Notes: generated by a model from the sequence alone, not told the origin. A DNA stretch of 54,773 bases from an uncultured Bacteroidales bacterium (GCA_946187695.1 CAMHSB010000012.1:1-54773); one strand, 5' to 3'. Shown: positions 24,673 to 33,944, counted from the stretch's first letter. A program made the numbers and translations.

Positions 24673-26365
24673 TTTTATACCAGAAAAAATATTGGTTTTG
24701 TTGTTTCTTCTCTTCGGGTGTACGCGCAACGTATATAGGTTCGCGCGTGTAGGGGTTGATACCGGTGTAGAACATCGTCGTGGAGAGCGTCATCGGTGTC
24801 GGCGTGAAGTCCTGCACCTGCTCTGGACGATAATGCATCTTCTTCGTCTCGTCCGCCAGATGCTGCATGTCGCGTTTCGTGCAGCCGGGGTGCGAGGAGA
24901 TGAAATATGGTATCAGTTGTTGGTGAAGCCCCGCCTCTTCGTTGATACGCAGGAAGAGTTTACGGAACTCCAAGTAATTCGACCAGTTCGGTTTGCGCAT
25001 GATATGCAGCACGTTGTCCGAGCTGTGTTCGGGTGCCACTTTGAGTCGTCCGCTCACATGGCGCGTGATCAGCTGCCGCGCGTAGGGTTCGCTCATCAGG
25101 TCGTAGCGGATACCCGAGCCCACAAACGCATGCTTGATGTACGGCAACTTATCAACCGTTTGGTAGATATCGATCAGCGGTCCGAAATCGCGATTGAGGT
25201 TTTTGCAGATCGCCGGTTGCAGACAACTCGGTCGGGCACATTTCTCGCACAGACTCATGTCCTTTCCGTGCATCTGATACATGTTCGCCGATGGTCCGCC
25301 GAGGTCGGAGATGATGCCGTGGAAGTCCGGTAAGCGGCTTAGTTTCTCGATCTGTCGCAGGATCGATGCCTTCGAGCGCGAGACGATCTGCTTGCCCTGA
25401 TGAGCCGAGATCGTGCAGAACGAGCACCCGCCGAAACAACCGCGGTGCATGCACACCGACCACTTGATCATGTCGTAGGCCGGAATACGTTTGTCCTTGT
25501 ATTTGGGGTGCGGCGTATACTGGAACGGCAGATCGTAGATCGCATCGAGCTGCTCCGTGGTCATCGGCAAGTACGAGGGGTTCACTACCACCCATTTTTT
25601 ACCCACAGGCTGCACGAGCGTCGTCTGATGGATCTTATTCGACTCGATCTCCATCAACCGGAAGTTCTCCGCGTGCTTGCGTTTGTCGCGTAATGCCTCT
25701 TCGTGGGAAGCGAGCATAATAGCATCCGCCGGTATCTCCGATTTATCGCTGGTCAGGAACGCCGTCTGTGGCACATTCACTATTCGTCTTTCGCCTTTAG
25801 CTATTCGGTCGGCAATCTCCGTCATCGCCTGTTCACCCATGCCATAGACGAGCAAGTCCGCACCGCTGTCCACCAGAATGGAGGGCATCAGCTTGTCCTG
25901 CCAGTAGTCATAATGGGTCAACCGGCGCATGGAAGCCTCGATACCACCGATGATGACCGGCACGTCGGGGAACAGCTGCTTGATGATCTTGCAGTACGTG
26001 ATCGTGCAGTAATCGGGCCGCATGCCGGCACGTCCGTCCGGCGTATAGGCATCGTCCGAACGGCGACGTTTGGCGGCCGTGTAATGGTTAACCATCGAGT
26101 CCATCGAGCCGGCCGAGACCGCGAAATAGATACGGGGCTTACCGAATTTCTTAAAATCCCGAAAGTCGCCATGAAAATCCGGTTGGGGCACGATTGCTAC
26201 CTTGTAACCGGCTGCCTCGAGTACCCTACCCAATACCGCCGCACCGAAAGAGGGATGGTCCACATACGCGTCACCGGTGAAGAAGACAATGTCCACTTCG
26301 TCCCAGCCGCGCAGGTCCGTCTCTTTCTTGGTTGTCGGCAAGTATTTCTTCAGGTCGTACTCCAT
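24662..26365 (-). CDS. YgiQ family radical-SAM protein
   Basis: Radical S-adenosylmethionine enzyme of unknown reaction. It starts MEYDLKKYLPTTKKET with GWDEVDIVFFTGDAYVDHPSFG, the typical YgiQ N-terminus. The [4Fe-4S] cysteines are in CFGGCSFCT (C-x3-C-x2-C). Four further cysteines (CEKCARPSCLQPAIC) may hold a second metal site. At 567 residues it is shorter than many homologues, which carry a longer C-terminal tail. A degenerate heptamer cluster lies inside (25776-25810). Its ATG shares a base with the dnaX stop (TAATG). Confidence 0.9.
   Translation of the reverse strand: MEYDLKKYLPTTKKETDLRGWDEVDIVFFTGDAYVDHPSFGAAVLGRVLEAAGYKVAIVPQPDFHGDFRDFKKFGKPRIYFAVSAGSMDSMVNHYTAAKRRRSDDAYTPDGRAGMRPDYCTITYCKIIKQLFPDVPVIIGGIEASMRRLTHYDYWQDKLMPSILVDSGADLLVYGMGEQAMTEIADRIAKGERRIVNVPQTAFLTSDKSEIPADAIMLASHEEALRDKRKHAENFRLMEIESNKIHQTTLVQPVGKKWVVVNPSYLPMTTEQLDAIYDLPFQYTPHPKYKDKRIPAYDMIKWSVCMHRGCFGGCSFCTISAHQGKQIVSRSKASILRQIEKLSRLPDFHGIISDLGGPSANMYQMHGKDMSLCEKCARPSCLQPAICKNLNRDFGPLIDIYQTVDKLPYIKHAFVGSGIRYDLMSEPYARQLITRHVSGRLKVAPEHSSDNVLHIMRKPNWSNYLEFRKLFLRINEEAGLHQQLIPYFISSHPGCTKRDMQHLADETKKMHYRPEQVQDFTPTPMTLSTTMFYTGINPYTREPIYVARTPEEKKQQNQYFFWYKNGK
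25776..25810. repeat. Degenerate heptamer cluster inside the YgiQ gene
   Basis: Five 7-nt units of the type TTCRNCT, of which TTCGTCT and TTCGCCT are closest to each other. The units are diverged, so this is a weaker case than the other clusters. The reading frame is kept. Confidence 0.4.
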
Positions 26366-27993
26366 TAATCGATCTGCAGGTCTAATGTCTGTTTCAATTG
26401 CTCCAATGCCGGGTTCTGCTCCACCATCAGCGCAAATTTCTCTTCGGCAGTAAACGCCATCTGTTCCTGATTGAACTCTTCCTGCACCACCTGTATCTGC
26501 AGTTCGGAGTTATGCAGCGCCGTCCGCAACTGTTGCAACAGGGTCGGCATCGCTTTCTGCAACTCCTTCATCTGCCATGGGTTCGGCATCTGGATCTGGG
26601 CTGTGTGCTCACTCTTCAGCTGGGGCGTATAAGCCTCCATCAACTGTTTCAGACGCAATTCCTCCTTATGGGTAGCAGCCAGACCAACCCACGCGTCTCT
26701 GAGTTGGTCAGCCGTAAAAGGGCGGTTGGACTGCTCTTGAGGAGCAGCGGTTACCGAGGAGGGGTTACCGGTTACGGGTTCTTCCTTCTTCTTTCCAAGA
26801 CCCAAACTGATACTGGGTATCTTCGGTGCAGCAGGAGCAGGAGCCGGTGCCGGAGCAGATGCTACTGCTTTAGGCTGCTCAACAGGCTGCGGTGTCGGTT
26901 TAGCGGGTGCCGTCGGTTGCGGAACAGGGGCTGCTGCTTGCGGTATATTCTGCGGCACGCCGAGTTGGGTCAGTTTGACCAGCGCCAGCTCCACCGTCAG
27001 ACGTTTGTTACGCGCCGTGCGGTAATTGATATCGCAGGTGTTGAGGATATCGAGTGCCTGGAAGATCCATACCGGTGCGCAGTGTTGCGCCTGCTCTGCA
27101 TAGCGTTTGCGGATAGCATCCGAGGTCTCTAACAACGGCAGGGTCTGCGGGTCTTTGCTCACCAGCACATCGCGCAGGTGCTGCGCCAGACCGATCACGA
27201 AATTCGAAGCATCGAAACCGTGGTTCAGTACGTCGTTGAAGAGCAGCAACGCACTCGTCACATCGTGCCGCAAAGCGCTGTCCACCAGTTGGAAGTAATA
27301 ATCGGAATTGAGCACATTGAGCACCGCAATCGTCTGCTCATAGGTGATCGTGTTGCCGCAGAAAGCCACCAACTGATCAAAGATCGACAAGGCATCACGC
27401 AGTCCGCCGTCCGCTTTCTGTGCCACGACGTTGAGTGCCTCTTCGCTGACCGTAATACCCTCTTTGGCGGCAATCGACTGCAGATGTGCTACCGTGTCCT
27501 GCACCGTGATACGGTTGAAGTCATAGACCTGACAACGACTCAGGATCGTCGGTATCACCTTATGCTTCTCCGTCGTCGCCAAGATAAAGATCGCATACGA
27601 GGGCGGTTCCTCGAGGGTCTTCAACAGGGCATTGAACGCCGCCGTGGAAAGCATATGTACCTCGTCGATGATATAGACGGAGTACTTACCTGCCTGCGGC
27701 GGGATACGCACCTGATCGAGGATGGACTTGATGTCCTCCACCGAGTTGTTGGACGCCGCATCCAGCTCGTGTATATTCCACTCCGAACCGGGTTCGTTAG
27801 CGTTGATGGTCTTTGCGAAGATACGGGCGCAGGTGGTCTTACCTACTCCTCGCGGACCGCAAAACAAGTACGCGTGGGCCAACCTGTTCTGACGAATCGC
27901 GTTCTGCAAAGTCTGTGTGAGCGCTTGTTGACCCACCACCGACTCAAAGGTCTGAGGCCGGTACTTACGCGCCGATACAATGTAATTTTCCAT
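26365..27993 (-). CDS. dnaX: DNA polymerase III subunit gamma/tau (clamp loader)
   Basis: AAA+ ATPase of the clamp loader. The N-terminus SARKYRPQTFESVVGQ and Walker A GPRGVGKT (46-53) are canonical, as are DEVHMLS (Walker B) and LEEPPSYAIFILATTE with the SRC sensor region. Between TCARIFAKTIN and WNIHELDAASNN only six residues (ANEPGS) remain, so the usual four-cysteine zinc module is missing. A Pro/Ala-rich linker (about 345-395) precedes a tau-like C-terminal domain. Total 542 residues. I saw no slippery A-run suggesting a programmed gamma frameshift but did not search exhaustively. It overlaps the upstream PPTase gene by 29 nt. Confidence 0.93.
   Translation of the reverse strand: MENYIVSARKYRPQTFESVVGQQALTQTLQNAIRQNRLAHAYLFCGPRGVGKTTCARIFAKTINANEPGSEWNIHELDAASNNSVEDIKSILDQVRIPPQAGKYSVYIIDEVHMLSTAAFNALLKTLEEPPSYAIFILATTEKHKVIPTILSRCQVYDFNRITVQDTVAHLQSIAAKEGITVSEEALNVVAQKADGGLRDALSIFDQLVAFCGNTITYEQTIAVLNVLNSDYYFQLVDSALRHDVTSALLLFNDVLNHGFDASNFVIGLAQHLRDVLVSKDPQTLPLLETSDAIRKRYAEQAQHCAPVWIFQALDILNTCDINYRTARNKRLTVELALVKLTQLGVPQNIPQAAAPVPQPTAPAKPTPQPVEQPKAVASAPAPAPAPAAPKIPSISLGLGKKKEEPVTGNPSSVTAAPQEQSNRPFTADQLRDAWVGLAATHKEELRLKQLMEAYTPQLKSEHTAQIQMPNPWQMKELQKAMPTLLQQLRTALHNSELQIQVVQEEFNQEQMAFTAEEKFALMVEQNPALEQLKQTLDLQID
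26749..26783. repeat. Heptamer cluster inside dnaX (GGTTACC type)
   Basis: Five 7-nt units, three of them GGTTACC or GGTTACG, in the low-complexity linker between the ATPase and tau-like domains. The frame is kept. Confidence 0.6.
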
Positions 27994-28546
27994 TTGCTAT
28001 ACTGTAAATATAATTCTCTTTCTCAAATGTTTGAATCCTGATTCCTGAATCCTGAGTCCTGATTCCTTGAAGCTGTTCAAACGATACAATCCCTACTCCC
28101 TGTGCCTTCACGATCGCCTCTTTTTGCGTCCAGAGACGGGTAAATTCCCTCATCCCTAATTCGCGAATCGCTAACCGTTCTCTCTCATTCATCGTGCGTT
28201 CGATCAGGTCTTCGTCTGCATGTCGTATGCCTTCGATATCGATGCCTATCGGTTGATCGTCAATGGCGACTGCGATGCCTTGCTTGCAATGACTGATCGA
28301 GAAATACGGTCCGTTCTCTATATACGGCTTCCCGTGCTCGTTGTAGAGAAAATCCCCTAATCCACTAATCCCCTCATCCACTAACCCTTCATAGAGCATC
28401 AACCAACTCTTCAAACAGCAGAACTGACCGAACGTATGCTTGTATCGCAGGGCCTGTTCGCGGCGCTGCGCGGACACCAGCGGCAGCATCCGTTGCACCT
28501 CCGCCTCCGTGCACTCTTCCATCCTATCAAACACCAACACCTTCAT
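27965..28546 (-). CDS. 4'-phosphopantetheinyl transferase superfamily protein
   Basis: Attaches the phosphopantetheine arm of CoA to acyl- or peptidyl-carrier proteins. The 193 residues fit the two-lobed Sfp/HetI type. FSISHCKQG (82-90), GIDIE (101-105; Mg-binding Asp and Glu) and WTQKEAIVKAQG (139-150; the conserved W-x-x-KEA) are all present. Short tandem repeats occur in the gene at 28357-28388 and 28033-28067, the latter encoding the extra C-terminal GIRTQDSGIRIQ. No carrier protein is near. It starts 4 nt after the RND pump gene ends. Confidence 0.9.
   Translation of the reverse strand: MKVLVFDRMEECTEAEVQRMLPLVSAQRREQALRYKHTFGQFCCLKSWLMLYEGLVDEGISGLGDFLYNEHGKPYIENGPYFSISHCKQGIAVAIDDQPIGIDIEGIRHADEDLIERTMNERERLAIRELGMREFTRLWTQKEAIVKAQGVGIVSFEQLQGIRTQDSGIRIQTFEKENYIYSIANGKLHCIGA
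28033..28067. repeat. Heptamer cluster (GAWTCCT), 5 units, at the PPTase 3' end
   Basis: Five consecutive 7-nt units, each with at most one difference from GATTCCT or GAATCCT. It encodes the tail segment GIRTQDSGIRIQ. Confidence 0.9.
28357..28388. repeat. Octamer cluster (CTAATCCA), 4 units, inside the PPTase gene
   Basis: Four 8-nt units with one to three differences each. It encodes part of YEGLVDEGISGLGDF, a loop-like segment. A weaker 8-nt pattern occurs in the same gene at about 28144-28175. Confidence 0.8.
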
Positions 28547-28575
28547 TCTTTCATTCTTTCATTCCTTCATCCTTA
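28544..28575. repeat. Octamer cluster (CATTCTTT), 4 units, at the RND/PPTase junction
   Basis: Four 8-nt units, the first two identical. They cover the last codons of the RND pump, the 4-nt gap and the PPTase start codon, so both gene ends are built from the repeat. Confidence 0.88.
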
Positions 28576-31500
28576 CGTGCATACACTTTCCAATACACCA
28601 CTGGCAGGATCGTTACCGTCAGCGGTAGGGTGAATAGCGTACCGAAGCAGATCACCACACCCATCGGCATCCACAGGCTCGTAGCGGCGATGATCATCGG
28701 CAACACGCCCAAGGCCGTTGTAGCACTGGTGAGGAACACCGGTCGCAGCCGTCGCAAGCCCGCCTGGTAAGCCGCCTCACGGTAGGTCAGGTGCTTGTAC
28801 TTGCGTGTCTCCTCCGCGTACTCATACATCATGATGGCGTTACGCACGATGATACCGATCAGACTGACCACTCCCAGCACCGCCGTGATGGAGATATCCA
28901 GTCCGAAGATCCAGAGACCCAACATCGAACCGAACAAGCACAGGATCGCGCTGCTCAAGGTCAGGAACGCCAGACCGATCTTTCCGAAATGGTACAGCAG
29001 CAACACCAGCATCACCGCCAGCGCGGCTACAATCGACCACAAGATCTGCGGGATGAGCAGGTCGTTGATCTCCGTCAAACCGCCATAACCGATCTGTACC
29101 CCTTCCGGCAGGTCGGTCAGATGCGTATTGACCCATTTTTTGACTTTCCGTTCGGCATCCACCTGGCTAGCCGTGCCGCGCAGATCCGCACCTACGGTCA
29201 GCGTGCGTATCGCGTTACGATGCTCGAGGCAGGTATGATGCCAGCCGGGCTCGATAGAAGCTACTTGCCGTAGCGGCACCCATACACCGGGGACAGCCGT
29301 CGGTATCTGGATGGCACCTAACTCTTCGGCGTTCAGGGCATGGATACCGGCTGTATAGAGCACCACCGGTACGCCGTACGATCCTTCGTAGAGGGTTGTA
29401 ACGGTGGCACCTTGTGTCGCCTCACGCAGGTAGAGCGAGAGCATCGTCTGCGTGATACCGAGGCGCGTTGCCTCATCGGCTTTGAGCACCAGACGGGTCG
29501 AAGGCGCGATGTTGAAATAGTCGCAGTGCGTCCACTGCAGTTCGGGTTGCGCTACCATATAGCGGTAGATACTGTCCGCAATCGGTGCCATCAGCTCCCA
29601 GTTATCACCTTTCACACGCACCTCCAGCGGGTTCTTCACCGCCTGATAATCCAACTGCTTGAATCGCGCGTAGGCATTCGGGAAATAGTTCTCGTACTTC
29701 GCGTTGTACTCCTTGAGCACCTGCGCCGTAGCTTTGCTGGACAGGGTATTAACCACCAGCTGTGCGTAGTTCGGTGCCGGGGTCTGCGGGGTGTAGGTCG
29801 CATGGAAACGCGGAGAGGACTGCCCCATGAAAGCCGTCACACTCGTCACACGTTCGTCGGCACGCAGGATACGCGCCAGGCTGTCTGCCACCGCCGCACT
29901 CTCCTCTACCGTCGCTCCGTCGCGCAGGTGGATCTCCACGGCGAAGAACTCACGCTCTGCTTTCGGCAGCAGTTGGAGGTTGCGGTTGAAGAGCAGAAGG
30001 ATACCAATACCGGTCGCACCGCCCAGGAGCACCCACACAAGGACCGGATGCGCAAAGCAGGCACCGAGTGCCCGTTTATACGTGTTCTGCAACCAGGTAA
30101 AGAAACGGGTCTGTACCCGCTCCACCAGGTTGTACTCTTCGGGTTTGCGGATGCGTATATAGCGGAACGCCAGATAGGGCGTCACCCACGTAGCATAGAA
30201 GATACTCGCCACCAGCGCAAAGAGCACCGCCCACGGAAAGAGCTGGACGAACTCACCCAACGGACCGGTGATAATACGGGTCATAGGGAAGAACATACCA
30301 CATATCGCCATGGTTGCCAGGGACATTGGCACGAAGAGCATACTGGTGCTGACGTTAGCGGCATACCAGCGCGAGTGACGACGCTCGATGTAATTGCTAT
30401 ACCCGTCGATGACGATGACCGAGTCATCGACGATCATACCGAGCACGAAGATAAGCGCCGCCAGCGTAACGGTGTTCAGTTCGATGCCCGTAACGTACAT
30501 GAGACCGATACAGATGGCGGTGCAGACCGGAAGACCGGTAGCGGCCACCAATGCCGTACGCAGCGGGAAAAGCATCAGCATCACAGCGATGACCACCAGG
30601 ATGGAGACGAAGATATCCCGTAGGAAAGCGAGCACCGAGTCGTTCACCACTTTCGGCTGGTCCGTAATACGGTGGAATTGTATATCGGGCGGTAAGAGTG
30701 CCGCCGCGGCAGCCAGTTGCTTATCCACCTCGTCTCCGAAAGCCACGATATTATGTCCCGGCACCATTTCCAGATTCAGGATCAGGCAGGGTTTACCGTC
30801 AAACTGCACGAACTGTTTGGGAGTCTGGTACCGCCGTTCCACGGTCGCTATATCTTTGAGTCGTACGGTGCTTCCTGTTGCCGGATCGGACCAAACGATC
30901 TGCTGTTCGATCTCATACTCCGAGTCGTAGGGCATCACCACTTGCAGGGCGCCGTTACTGTCCTGCTCGCCACCCACCGTCCGCAGACCCTGCAGCGCCA
31001 TCTGCGCCTGCAGCACCGACGGACTGATGCCGTAGCGGGAGAGCCGTTCGGGGTCTATCGTGATAGCTATCTCTTCCGTCTGCTGACCCAAGATACGGAG
31101 TTTACCCATCTCGGGAATCGTACGCAGCTGGGAGCACACCTGCTTGGCGTACTGCTCCAACTCACGCGGACTTCGCTCATCGCTCTCCAATGCAATCAGC
31201 AGCGAGGAGGTGTTACCGAAATCATCGATCAGCACCGTCTGCAGCACCCCGGCAGGCATCTGCGTCTTCTGCAACAGCGGCAAACCCGCACGGATCTTGT
31301 TCCATGCCACCTCGTTATCGATATCGGCCATGCGCAGCATCACGTACACATACGCAATGCCGTCTTCGCTGTGACTGAAAGTCAGTTTCTTATCGACCGC
31401 CTCAAAGGTATTGATATAATCCTCGAGCGGGATCGTGACCTGCTGCTCTACCTCTTCGGCGGTTGCCCCCGGATAGAGCGCCACCACCAGTCCCTGCCGC

Positions 31501-31634
31501 ATCGTGAACTGCGGAAACTCATCCTTGTTCATCTTCGGCAGCGACCAGATGCCAAAAGCCATCAAACCCAGGAATAACGCCATCACCAATCCATGATGCC
31601 GCATCGCTCCTTCTATGTGCTTAGCTGTTTTCAC
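28551..31634 (-). CDS. RND family efflux pump, inner-membrane subunit
   Basis: Proton-driven tripartite efflux pump of the AcrB/CusA superfamily, 1027 residues, full length. The first helix (HHGLVMALFLGLMAFGIW) is followed by the porter domain (DEFPQF, YPGATAEEVEQQV). Helix 4 contains GMIVDDSVIVIDG with the adjacent Asp pair used for proton relay. A second porter and helix block ends in PVVYWKVYARKDE. The protein seems closest to the bacterial multidrug (HAE-type) branch; substrate unknown. The start used is GTG at 31634, 13 nt after the adaptor stop; an ATG ten codons downstream is possible. No TolC-like gene is in the window. Confidence 0.93.
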   Translation of the reverse strand: MKTAKHIEGAMRHHGLVMALFLGLMAFGIWSLPKMNKDEFPQFTMRQGLVVALYPGATAEEVEQQVTIPLEDYINTFEAVDKKLTFSHSEDGIAYVYVMLRMADIDNEVAWNKIRAGLPLLQKTQMPAGVLQTVLIDDFGNTSSLLIALESDERSPRELEQYAKQVCSQLRTIPEMGKLRILGQQTEEIAITIDPERLSRYGISPSVLQAQMALQGLRTVGGEQDSNGALQVVMPYDSEYEIEQQIVWSDPATGSTVRLKDIATVERRYQTPKQFVQFDGKPCLILNLEMVPGHNIVAFGDEVDKQLAAAAALLPPDIQFHRITDQPKVVNDSVLAFLRDIFVSILVVIAVMLMLFPLRTALVAATGLPVCTAICIGLMYVTGIELNTVTLAALIFVLGMIVDDSVIVIDGYSNYIERRHSRWYAANVSTSMLFVPMSLATMAICGMFFPMTRIITGPLGEFVQLFPWAVLFALVASIFYATWVTPYLAFRYIRIRKPEEYNLVERVQTRFFTWLQNTYKRALGACFAHPVLVWVLLGGATGIGILLLFNRNLQLLPKAEREFFAVEIHLRDGATVEESAAVADSLARILRADERVTSVTAFMGQSSPRFHATYTPQTPAPNYAQLVVNTLSSKATAQVLKEYNAKYENYFPNAYARFKQLDYQAVKNPLEVRVKGDNWELMAPIADSIYRYMVAQPELQWTHCDYFNIAPSTRLVLKADEATRLGITQTMLSLYLREATQGATVTTLYEGSYGVPVVLYTAGIHALNAEELGAIQIPTAVPGVWVPLRQVASIEPGWHHTCLEHRNAIRTLTVGADLRGTASQVDAERKVKKWVNTHLTDLPEGVQIGYGGLTEINDLLIPQILWSIVAALAVMLVLLLYHFGKIGLAFLTLSSAILCLFGSMLGLWIFGLDISITAVLGVVSLIGIIVRNAIMMYEYAEETRKYKHLTYREAAYQAGLRRLRPVFLTSATTALGVLPMIIAATSLWMPMGVVICFGTLFTLPLTVTILPVVYWKVYARKDEGMKE

Positions 31635-31657
31635 TCTTCACTATTCACTATTCACTA
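31630..31657. repeat. Heptamer cluster (TTCACTA), 4 units, at the adaptor/RND junction
   Basis: Four 7-nt units, three identical. They include the adaptor stop codon, the gap and the GTG start of the RND gene. A 9-bp inverted repeat AACTTTACA/TGTAAAGTT lies directly beside it (about 31657-31679). Confidence 0.92.
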
Positions 31658-32658
31658 ACTTTACATTCATTGTAAAGTTTCTGATATCCTTCAATAATGA
31701 TCGTATCGCCTTCCTGCAATCCGCTTGCGACGCGTACGCCGTCGGCCTTATAGCCGTCTATCTGTATCTCGCGTCGTATGGCAGCCCCCTTCTCGACCAC
31801 CCACACGGTGTGACCTTCGGGCTTGAGCAAGATACACTTCGCCGGAATCACGATGTTATTGGATATTGGAGATTGGACATTGGACATTTGGACTTTCGCA
31901 ACCATTCCTGCCTGCAAGCCGTCCGCTTTGCCGTTGATGCGTGCCACGACCTCATAGGTATGGGTGACGGGGTTGGCGGTGATGCCGCGTTCGGTCACGG
32001 TGATCGGTAAGGTAGCACCGACAGCCGCGCACTCGACGGTACCCTTGTCGCTTAAGCCGTTGATCTCGTTCTCCGGCACGGTGAAACGTACGCTGTAGGC
32101 GCTGACATCGAGTATCGTGCAGAGTTTCGTGCCGGGGATGATCGTCTGCCCCACCACGGCTTCCAATCCATCCACCACGCCCTCGCAGGGGGCGGTCAGG
32201 TTACATTCCTCCAGCTGCCGTTTGGCGGCTTCGTACAACGATTTGGCCTGCTGCAGTTGGGAGGTTATCTCCACCATCTTCTGGTCGGACACCACGCCTT
32301 TCTCATGCACTTTCACCACGCGGTCGTAACCGTCCTGGGCGTGTTGGAGCGATGCCTCGGCACCTTGCAGGGCGTTGCGCGCCTGCGTGTCATCCACCTT
32401 CAGGATCACCTGACCAGCGCGAACGCGCTGACCGTTCTTCACCTCCACCGACACCACCCGACCGGTCGTTTGCAGACTCATCGGCGTGATCTGTGCCGGT
32501 TCGATCGTACCCACATAACGCGAGGCGGCACTACCTTCCTGCGGCATCACCACCATCGTCTTCACCTTGATCGGCGTGCTGGCTCTCTGCGTGCCCTCGC
32601 GCTGCGCGCACGAGAAAAAAAGACACGCCAAAATTAGTATGTATAGATTCTTTTCCAT
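31648..32658 (-). CDS. RND efflux periplasmic adaptor (membrane fusion protein), lipoprotein
   Basis: Links the RND pump to an outer-membrane channel. I start at MEKNLYILILACLFFSC, a lipoprotein signal whose lipobox ends at Cys17; longer frames are noise within the MATE gene. The order is typical: barrel strand (ASRYVGTIEP), lipoyl half (VEVKNGQRVRAGQVILKVD), helical hairpin (about 90-150), second lipoyl half (NLTAPCEGVVDGLEAVVGQTI), then beta-barrel and membrane-proximal domains. Length 336 residues. A heptamer cluster lies in the late part (31858-31893, encoding SNVQSPISN). It overlaps the MATE gene by 25 nt. Confidence 0.92.
   Translation of the reverse strand: MEKNLYILILACLFFSCAQREGTQRASTPIKVKTMVVMPQEGSAASRYVGTIEPAQITPMSLQTTGRVVSVEVKNGQRVRAGQVILKVDDTQARNALQGAEASLQHAQDGYDRVVKVHEKGVVSDQKMVEITSQLQQAKSLYEAAKRQLEECNLTAPCEGVVDGLEAVVGQTIIPGTKLCTILDVSAYSVRFTVPENEINGLSDKGTVECAAVGATLPITVTERGITANPVTHTYEVVARINGKADGLQAGMVAKVQMSNVQSPISNNIVIPAKCILLKPEGHTVWVVEKGAAIRREIQIDGYKADGVRVASGLQEGDTIIIEGYQKLYNECKVSE
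31858..31893. repeat. Heptamer cluster (ATTGGAN), 5 units, inside the adaptor gene
   Basis: Four 7-nt units ATTGGAT, ATTGGAG, ATTGGAC, ATTGGAC and a fifth with one extra T. It encodes a short insertion-like segment between two conserved strands. Confidence 0.9.
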
Positions 32659-33944
32659 TTCACTGTCAGATAAACGGCTCGCGCCACCAAGTGCGCAAAA
32701 TAGCCGATATATAGTGCTTGCGGACCAACCCAACGGTACGTAAGCAAGTATCCTCCTACAAACGCGACGGCTGCCCAGATCATCGAGTTGCGGATCGGCA
32801 CGCCGGCCGTTGCACCCACGTACACCCCGTCCCACATAAAGGCCAAGGTGCTGATGAGCGGCATCGCTATCAACCACCCCATGTATTTCATCGCGGCCTC
32901 TGTCACTGCCGTATCGTTTGTCATCAGTATGATGTTCTCTTTTCCCCACAGGGCGTAGATCACCGTAAACAGCAACCCTACTCCTATCGCCCAGTTAAAG
33001 AGCGCATGCACCACACTATTCACTTTTAACTTTTCACTTTTCTCTCCGTAGGCTCTGCCTACTAATGCTTCTCCGGCGTAGGCGAATCCGTCCACGAAGA
33101 AGGAGAAGAACATAAACAGCTTCATCAATATCGAGCTCACGGCCAACTCTGTATCGCCGTACAGGCTCGCCAAGGACGTAAAGCCCACGTACACGACCAT
33201 GAAACACAGCGAGCGGATGAACAGGTTGCCGTTGAGCGCCATCATACGCCGCATTTCACTCCAACGGAGCGCAGCTTTCCATGTTTCGAGATCACGAGGC
33301 CACGTGATCACATTATAATGAGCCGCTAAAAGACCCGCCGCCAGCGTCAATCCCGTGTACTGCGCGATGAGCGTGCCCCATGCCACTCCGGCTACTCCCA
33401 AGGGCGTATACACGGCCAGCCCGTAACTTGCGGCCATGTTTACCACATTCACCACGATGTCGACCGCCATCGGGCTTTTCGTGTCCTGCATGCCGATGAA
33501 CCAACCTTTGAAGGCCATGAGCATCAGTGTCGCGGGTGCCGCCCAGATACGGATGAAGAAATACGTCCGGGCTACATCCGCCACTTCGGCGGAACAAGGC
33601 ACTACCGCCAGCACCGCCGTCACAAACAGCCATTGGATGATCCAGATCCCCAACGCAGCAATCAACGCGATCGTCAGGCTCTGCGTCAGCGTTTTGCGGC
33701 AAGCGGCTTGGTCTCCGGCGCCGAACGCCTGTGCGGTGAGGCCCGAAGTGCCGATTCGCAGGAAGCCGAAATTCCAGTACAGCAAATCAAAGAGCATCGT
33801 GCCGATGGCTATACCGCCGATGGCAGTGGCATCACTCAGATGCCCCACTATCGCGGTATCGACAATGCCTACTAACGGTATCGTTATATTCGCCAATATA
33901 CTCGGTATCGCCAGCCGTAATATTTCCTTGTTTACAGGAAGCAC
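32634..33944 (-). CDS. MATE family efflux transporter
   Basis: Cation-coupled multidrug antiporter of 436 residues with about twelve hydrophobic segments. It opens EILRLAIPSILANITIPLVGIVDTAIVGHLSD, the MATE N-terminal signature, and belongs to the DinF-like side of the family by appearance. A heptamer cluster at 33014-33041 encodes GEKSEKLKVN in the loop before helix 9 or so. It overlaps the upstream transporter gene by 13 nt and the adaptor gene by 25 nt. Confidence 0.93.
   Translation of the reverse strand: MLPVNKEILRLAIPSILANITIPLVGIVDTAIVGHLSDATAIGGIAIGTMLFDLLYWNFGFLRIGTSGLTAQAFGAGDQAACRKTLTQSLTIALIAALGIWIIQWLFVTAVLAVVPCSAEVADVARTYFFIRIWAAPATLMLMAFKGWFIGMQDTKSPMAVDIVVNVVNMAASYGLAVYTPLGVAGVAWGTLIAQYTGLTLAAGLLAAHYNVITWPRDLETWKAALRWSEMRRMMALNGNLFIRSLCFMVVYVGFTSLASLYGDTELAVSSILMKLFMFFSFFVDGFAYAGEALVGRAYGEKSEKLKVNSVVHALFNWAIGVGLLFTVIYALWGKENIILMTNDTAVTEAAMKYMGWLIAMPLISTLAFMWDGVYVGATAGVPIRNSMIWAAVAFVGGYLLTYRWVGPQALYIGYFAHLVARAVYLTVKWKRIYTY
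33014..33041. repeat. Heptamer cluster (CACTTTT), 4 units, inside the MATE gene
   Basis: Four 7-nt units differing by one or two bases. It encodes a charged, loop-like stretch in the transporter. Confidence 0.85.
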
